A program made the position numbers and the translations under genes. 14,095 nt of DNA from Ophiosphaerella korrae (lineage: Eukaryota; Ascomycota; Dothideomycetes; Pleosporales; Phaeosphaeriaceae): positions 1 through 14,095 of the forward strand of contig JALNQF010000791.1 in NCBI GenBank assembly GCA_028456385.1. Reading direction: 5' to 3'. Under the pieces are notes generated by a model. That model searched no databases, was not told the DNA's origin, and saw only the letters and a program-made list of their open reading frames with translations. Below are positions 10,207-14,095 of the stretch, one piece after another. Within the stretch, counting starts at the first letter, position 1, and the number at the start of each line of letters is the position of its first letter.

Positions 10207-10780
10207 GTACGAGATTTAGTTAATAAATCTTGAATAGATAAGTAATTATATAAGATAGTAGCGTTGTATTGTATATAAGTACTATTAAAGGTCTATAGGT
10301 AAACTCTAACCTAAAGCCTTAATTTGTACTATAAAAATAAACGTTATTCTTATTTTTTTATTTACACATTTTTATTATTCTATAAAAAAAAATCAATATA
10401 AGTAATACTTAATATATCTCCTTAGACGTAGACTTAGATATATTAATAATGCTCTCGACTACAAGGCCTAAAAGAAGATAGATAGGTATAAACTTATCTA
10501 TACTATATCCTAGGACTCTACTAATGTTTCTATACTCTAGATATAAAGATAAACTATTACCTTATTATATAGTATACTTCCTTCCCTTTTATAAATATAT
10601 AAGTCTTTATAGATAGTACTCTTGTTTTAGTAATAATTTACTTACTAATATTTTTAGACCTACTATTAACGATGTCTTCTTAAGCGTTATATAACTATAC
10701 TAACTTAAACTATAATTAATAATATTATTAAGGCTATAATTAGTAGTAAAATAAAGCTACTATTATTAGTTATAAATAGG
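10207..10780. other. Gene-free stretch with A/T runs
   Basis: No gene was recognised. At 10340-10400 there are T- and A-runs (seven T near 10350, nine A near 10385) and a few retained CA dinucleotides, suggesting a segment that escaped some RIP or a non-coding edge of an element. Frame 2 becomes stop-poor only from about 10778, where the next relic begins. Confidence 0.4.
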
Positions 10781-11350
10781 TTTACTTATAAGAAAGAAGA
10801 CTACTTCTAAGTTTATAGTACTTTAGAGTATTTTAGTACTATATACGATATATATAAGATAGGTAATACGTTAAATAAAAAATATGTATTCTTACTATAT
10901 AGTATATATCTATAGTACTTAGAGAAGAACTTTACTTACTTTATAAGATATCTATTTTGTATACTTTATATTTTAGAGTAGTTTAAGAATAATCCTACTA
11001 GACTATATCCTAAATGTAGATCTCTAGTCTCTAAGGATAATAGCTGCTAGAGGCAGGACAGCTTATATAGCTTAAGCTAGCCGCGTAGCTTTTTATAGGG
11101 CTTAAAAACTACTTATAAATTAGTTTCTTTTAATATATTTTTTATATATTTACTACTATAATTAAGTTTTTCTAAGAGATTAAAAAATATTTTTTATTAA
11201 AAGATCTCTTCTTAATAATTAGAACCTCTCGCTAGGTATATACTTAATTTATTAAGACTACGTCCTTAAATTCTAGTACCTAATAAACTAGATCTAGCTA
11301 AATTTACTAACTTTAGGCTTTATCCTATTTAATATAGCTATAGGAGTTTA
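10781..11350 (+). pseudogene. Unidentified large relic gene, first segment (frame 2)
   Basis: Frame 2 is readable for about 190 codons with about 13 stops (1 in 15), all TAA or TAG. As-read stretches include FTYKKEDYF at 10781-10807 and KNNPTRLYPKCRSLVSKDNS (10987-11046). This last part shows several better-preserved codons (tgc, cag and gac survive at about 11043-11060). Tyr, Leu and Phe codons are frequent. I recognise no domain. The open frame moves to frame 1 near 11350, which implies an indel or an intron at that point. The next segment appears to continue the same gene. Confidence 0.4.
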
Positions 11351-11359
11351 ATTATCTAG

Positions 11360-12480
11360 GTAGTATAGAAGTACTCTTAGATAATAAATAGTACTTATTT
11401 ATGCACGCCCTTAAAACCTTTTTCTAGGTACTATTCTAGATATACATTTATTATAATAGGCTAGGGAAAGATATTAGCTTAACTAAGTTTAAGTATTAGA
11501 ATTACAAGAGTAGTAGTAAACTAGTAGAGCTTAAAAAGAGCCTAATCTCTAATAAGAGAGATTTAATAAAGACTATTTAGGCTAAGTTTACTTCTTATTA
11601 TAAGCTATTAGTCTCTTATATAAATAGGTTATATAAGAAGGTATTCTTTAATAATAGGAGGTAGAGGGAATTAGACTTAAGCTTATATCTCGATTTAAAA
11701 GAGATCCTTTAAAATACTTAGAGAGAACTAAAGAGACTAGATAGATAAACTAAATACTATAATATCCTCTTATTACTATTTACGTCTTAATAGTCTTTGC
11801 TGTATAATCCTACGTTGTATTTTCTTTAGCTATCTTAGTAGCTTCCCTTCTCTTAGCCTAAGGATATTAGCTAATTTTACTAAACTTATCTTTTTCTTTT
11901 TACTATATTGTATATTTTACTATTCAAGATAGGCCTAGTAGTAAGCTCTAAGGTTATTAATCTACAAAAAGGTAAAGTAGTAGCTAGGTACTTTATAAGT
12001 ATAGTCTTTAGTAGCGTAATATATAGCGTTTGTTTTAATATAGTAGTAGAGATACTCTAGTTACTTAAATTTCTAGCTATAGTAATAACTACTAGGAAGA
12101 GATAAAGTACACGTATATTTACCCTACTTATTAAGAGTAGAGTAGTTATTACCTAACTAACTAAGAGTAGGTTTCTTAGACAGCTTTTTATAGTTTAGCT
12201 TGTAGCTTAAGTTATTATCTTTACTTTAGTTATATCTAAGACTAGTAGATTTATACTAAGAGCTCTTACTACTTAAGTTATATAAAGTATTAATACTCTA
12301 CTTGCCTAGTAGTATAAACTATATAGAGTAGTAAGGGTTATCTATATTATAGCTATTAGGGGTAAATAGTAGGACTATAGAAAGAGATAAGCTATTGCTA
12401 ATCTATAGAGTAGAATAAAGCTACTAAGTATAAGACTAGCTATCTTTAGTTTACCTATATCTCTACTATATATTTTTTAA
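11360..12480 (+). pseudogene. Unidentified large relic gene, second segment (frame 1)
   Basis: Frame 1 can be followed for about 370 codons. By hand count there are about 30 stops in the 360 codons from 11401, or 1 in 12. The stretch 11941-12057 is fully open and reads VSSKVINLQKGKVVARYFIS at its start. A charged segment, KKSLISNKRDLIKT (11533-11574) and then RELDLSLYLDLKEI (11665-11706), looks like a helical or coiled region. The part 12060-12300 is rich in Ser, Thr and Arg. No transposase, polymerase or nuclease motif was recognised. Part of this segment (11656-11752) recurs at 14000-14095, so the gene belongs to a repeated family, which also explains why RIP acted on it. Confidence is for the existence of a coding relic, not for any function. 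Confidence 0.4.
11656..11752 (+). repeat. Direct repeat of about 97 bp, copy 1 (inside a relic gene)
   Basis: This segment is about 89 percent identical to 14000-14095: ten substitutions and one single-base indel by my alignment. Nine of the ten substitutions are transitions, as expected for copies that diverged through RIP. Both copies share cttaagcttatat and gagatcctttaaaatatc-like cores. Sequence upstream of the start does not match, so the second copy is truncated at its left end or has a different insertion there. Confidence 0.85.
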
Positions 12481-12743
12481 GACGCTTATATAGTTTAAAA
12501 CTCTTACTATATTACTTAGCGCTTTATAAGCTAGGTATATTTCTATATAGTTACTATATTAAGCTATACTCTAAATTACTAAGTAAAGTAGATACTAGAT
12601 ACGCCTTAGTAGGTACTTTAGGGCGCGAGATTTAGAAGGAGTTATTTATCTCTATTATTATTAGTATGTAAGGGAAACAACTCTTATAGAATGTTTAAGA
12701 ATTATAGCTACTAATTTCCTAGAGAGCGCACTAATTCTACTTA

Positions 12744-12998
12744 GAGGAGTCTATCTTAGAAAAGGAGCTAATATTAGAATAAGAAAGCTCTTACTTATCT
12801 ATAGTATTTAATAATAAGCTTAGAACTATAATTAAATATCTAATAAAATCTCTTAAAGAGAGGTAGACTTTAAGTATAGAGCCTTTAGGTACTATAGAAT
12901 AGATTAACTATAACGTACAACTCTAAAATTACTTTCTTAATCTAGTATAGTAGGCTATTACTATAGCTTAAAAAGCTTATCTATATCTATAGCGATAA
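12744..12998 (+). pseudogene. Possible third segment of the large relic gene (frame 3)
   Basis: From the GAG at 12744, frame 3 is stop-poor for about 85 codons with about eight stops. It starts EESILEKELILE and later reads SSYLSIVFNNKLRTIIKYLI and SIEPLGTIE. The Glu/Lys-rich beginning and the position just downstream suggest it could be the C-terminal part of the gene in 10781-12480 after another frame change, but frame 1 between 12481 and 12740 is only moderately open. It may also be a separate relic or chance. No family was recognised. Confidence 0.25.
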
Positions 12999-13350
12999 TT
13001 ATAGTACGTAGAAGCTGTTTACAATATATAGTAATAAGGCGTAGTAGAATTAAAGGTCTAGCCTAAAGTAATTAACTTAATATTCCTACTAGTTACTATC
13101 TTTAGCCCTAGCGTGTAAGCAAGTTAGTACTTTTAGAAACCTTACTAGATAGTACTTAGCTTTGTAAGATAGGTTTATAGTAACTACTAGTCTATTTATA
13201 CCTAAATACTTTAAAAACACGCGTAAACGTTATATAGCGCTAATCTACTACCTAAGTCTTGTCCTAGGAGCTCTTTATCTCTTATTGCGTAGAAAAAGGT
13301 ACTTATATTACTACTTAGCTTAGTAGCCTATATCTACTAATAGTAGTAAG
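12999..13350. other. Gene-free stretch
   Basis: RIP-altered sequence with no recognised gene or RNA, leading into the 12-bp minisatellite. A few acgcgt- and gcgc-type motifs remain around 13218-13241. Confidence 0.35.
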
Positions 13351-13391
13351 CTTAGTACTTAGCTTAATACTTAGTTTAATACTTAGCTTAA
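13351..13391 (+). repeat. 12-bp minisatellite, block A
   Basis: Units of 12 bp, consensus (c/t)ttaatacttag: 13351-13362, 13363-13374, 13375-13386 and a partial copy to 13391. Differences between units are A/G and C/T. The same unit returns in blocks B and C. Confidence 0.8.
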
Positions 13392-13440
13392 GTAAGGGCT
13401 ACTAAAAGGTAGGAGATTAGTACTTTTTAAAGATACTTTG

Positions 13441-13547
13441 CTTAATACTTAAGTTAATACTTAAGTTAATACTTAAGTTAATACTTAGCTTAATGCTTAA
13501 GTTTAATACTTAAGTTAATAACTTAAGTTAACCTTAATACTTCTTAA
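13441..13547 (+). repeat. 12-bp minisatellite, block B
   Basis: About eight units of the same 12-bp motif: 13441-13452, 13453-13464, 13465-13476, 13477-13488, 13489-13500, then two 13-base units to 13526 and degenerate copies to about 13547. Most read gttaatacttaa or cttaatacttag. One unit keeps atgctt where the others have atactt, so TG-to-TA change probably made the common form. The block ends about 15 bases before the tRNA-like element. Confidence 0.85.
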
Positions 13548-13560
13548 ACTAGTATCTTAT

Positions 13561-13631
13561 AAGCGTATAGCGCAATAGTAGCGCGTTGTAGTCTTACTAT
13601 AGAGGTCCTAAGTTTAATTCTTAGTATATCT
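13561..13631 (+). tRNA. tRNA-like cloverleaf, RIP-altered (tRNA relic or tRNA-derived SINE head)
   Basis: The segment folds as a 71-base tRNA: D stem gcgc/gcgc (13570-13573 with 13581-13584) around a 7-base loop; anticodon stem 13586-13590 with 13598-13602 (all five pairs, with G-T wobbles) around loop 13591-13597; 5-base variable region; and a perfect T stem ctaag/cttag (13608-13612 with 13620-13624) around the loop tttaatt. The acceptor stem (13561-13567 with 13625-13631) is weak, with two mismatches. Box A-like (13568-13579) and box B-like (13611-13621) promoter sequences differ from consensus in part by C-to-T or G-to-A. The anticodon position reads CTT (lysine), but RIP may have changed it and the loop ends (G32, C38) are unusual. 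A run of six T (13639-13644) follows, as in a Pol III terminator. Other readings are a dead tRNA gene or the head of a SINE. Confidence 0.55.
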
Positions 13632-13634
13632 ATC

Positions 13635-13677
13635 TATGTTTTTTAAGTTTATCTAAAAGATAAGCTTAAAAAACATA
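13635..13677. repeat. Near-perfect hairpin, 20-bp stem and 3-base loop
   Basis: Arms 13635-13654 and 13658-13677 pair over all 20 positions, with one G-T wobble (T13648 with G13664), around the loop aaa. A stem this long is well above what base composition would give, and the single imperfect pair is a transition, so the arms were probably perfect. It begins four bases after the tRNA-like acceptor end and contains the T-run. Possible origins: the end of a small non-autonomous element, or a snap-back at a repair junction. Confidence 0.85.
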
Positions 13678-13691
13678 TTTTTTTTTATATA

Positions 13692-13733
13692 TTAGTACTA
13701 AGTTTAGTACTTAGTTTTATGCTTAGTTTAGCG
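13692..13733 (+). repeat. 12-bp minisatellite, block C
   Basis: Three to four units of the same family lie after the hairpin: about 13692-13702, 13703-13714 (tttagtacttag), 13715-13726 (ttttatgcttag) and a partial copy. Their presence on the far side of the tRNA-like/hairpin module suggests that the module is inserted in, or part of, the minisatellite unit. Confidence 0.65.
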
Positions 13734-13999
13734 TAAGATTGTAAGACTCTTAATTTTTAGATTTAAAGTATATTTCGATAGGTACTTAAATCTATAATAT
13801 AATAAATATCCGTAATAAAGATTAAGAAGAAACTATTATATTTTTTTATAGTAAGTTATAAAAATCTCTTTATATACGTGCCCTAGACTTTATTGTATAC
13901 TAACTCTACTATTGTTTAGTATTATATTGTAGTTATATACTTGTAATTCTCTAAATTATTCTAATATTAGAGAGCTATTTATATACCTCTAATCTAATA

Positions 14000-14095
14000 A
14001 GGAGGTAGAGAGAATTAGACTTAAGCTTATATCCTAATTTATAGGAGATCCTTTAAAATATCTAGAGAGAACTAAAGGAACTAGATAGATAACTA
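14000..14095 (+). repeat. Direct repeat of about 97 bp, copy 2, cut by the window end
   Basis: This is the second copy of 11656-11752, same orientation, running to the last base of the window. It therefore probably continues outside as another copy of the unidentified relic gene. Left of 14000 the two loci do not match, so this is where the second copy begins or where something was inserted. The 13740-13999 interval before it holds no recognised feature. Confidence 0.85.

Larger units (their letters stand above)
1..14095. other. RIP-mutated, AT-rich repeat block
   Basis: The whole window shows the dinucleotide pattern of repeat-induced point mutation: CA and TG are nearly absent, TA is in large excess, and CG survives (for example the gcgcgc-type runs near 9069 and 9465). 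By hand count, bases 1-240 hold three CA and no TG. RIP is a premeiotic process of Pezizomycotina that converts C to T, mainly at CpA, in duplicated DNA, and it acts on both strands. Codons CAA, CAG and TGG therefore become TAA or TAG. Almost every in-frame stop in the relic genes listed here is TAA or TAG, and TGA is very rare, as expected when TG is depleted. No intact protein gene, rRNA or mitochondrial gene was seen. Fungal origin is inferred from this pattern together with the transposon families recognised. Confidence 0.9.

Noticed and set aside
13351..13733. CRISPR-like array from the regular 12-bp repeats
   Set aside because: Units are head-to-tail without spacers, are only 12 bp, and lie in a eukaryotic repeat region.
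1..14095. Mitochondrial or AT-rich bacterial/plastid origin
   Set aside because: No rRNA, tRNA set or respiratory gene is present. CG dinucleotides are kept while CA and TG are lost, which fits RIP and not simple AT bias, and the readable relics are fungal nuclear transposons.

Overview
The window reads as a block of filamentous-ascomycete (Pezizomycotina) repeat DNA that has been heavily altered by repeat-induced point mutation (RIP). The dinucleotides CA and TG are almost gone, TA is in great excess, and CG is kept. In the first 240 bases I count three CA and no TG, while the first 60 bases alone hold about eleven TA. CpA-to-TpA change on both strands, as RIP makes it, gives exactly this. 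It turns CAA, CAG and TGG codons into TAA or TAG, so nothing longer than 64 codons stays open. I see no intact gene.

Several relics can still be read by following a frame in which stops are rarer than the roughly one in nine expected by chance here. (1) About 119-1363, + strand: ORF1 (gag-like) of a Tad1/Jockey-type LINE, ending in CCHC zinc knuckles, with a stop-poor continuation to about 2055. (2) About 2790-3183, - strand: the C-terminus of a Tc1/mariner (IS630-type, DDE_3) transposase. (3) About 3721-5930, + strand: an unrecognised relic frame of about 740 codons. (4) About 5942-6640, + strand: the C-terminal part of a pogo/Fot1-type (DDE_1) fungal transposase. (5) About 10781-12480, and perhaps to 12998, + strand: a second unrecognised relic gene that changes frame at least once. 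A piece of it recurs at 14000-14095, running out of the window.

Other structure: a diverged direct repeat of about 350 bp (6848-7204 and 9840-10206); a small less-altered island near 9.1-9.5 kb with a palindrome, a 14-bp tandem duplication and a TATA-like motif; and, at 13.35-13.73 kb, a 12-bp minisatellite in three blocks. Between the last two blocks lie a tRNA-like cloverleaf (13561-13631) and a 20-bp hairpin (13635-13677).

The pieces do not work together as a system. They look like a nested graveyard of retroelements and DNA transposons, as in AT-rich subtelomeric, centromeric or isochore regions. The parts most worth a second look are the two large unidentified relic genes and the tRNA-like/hairpin/minisatellite module.
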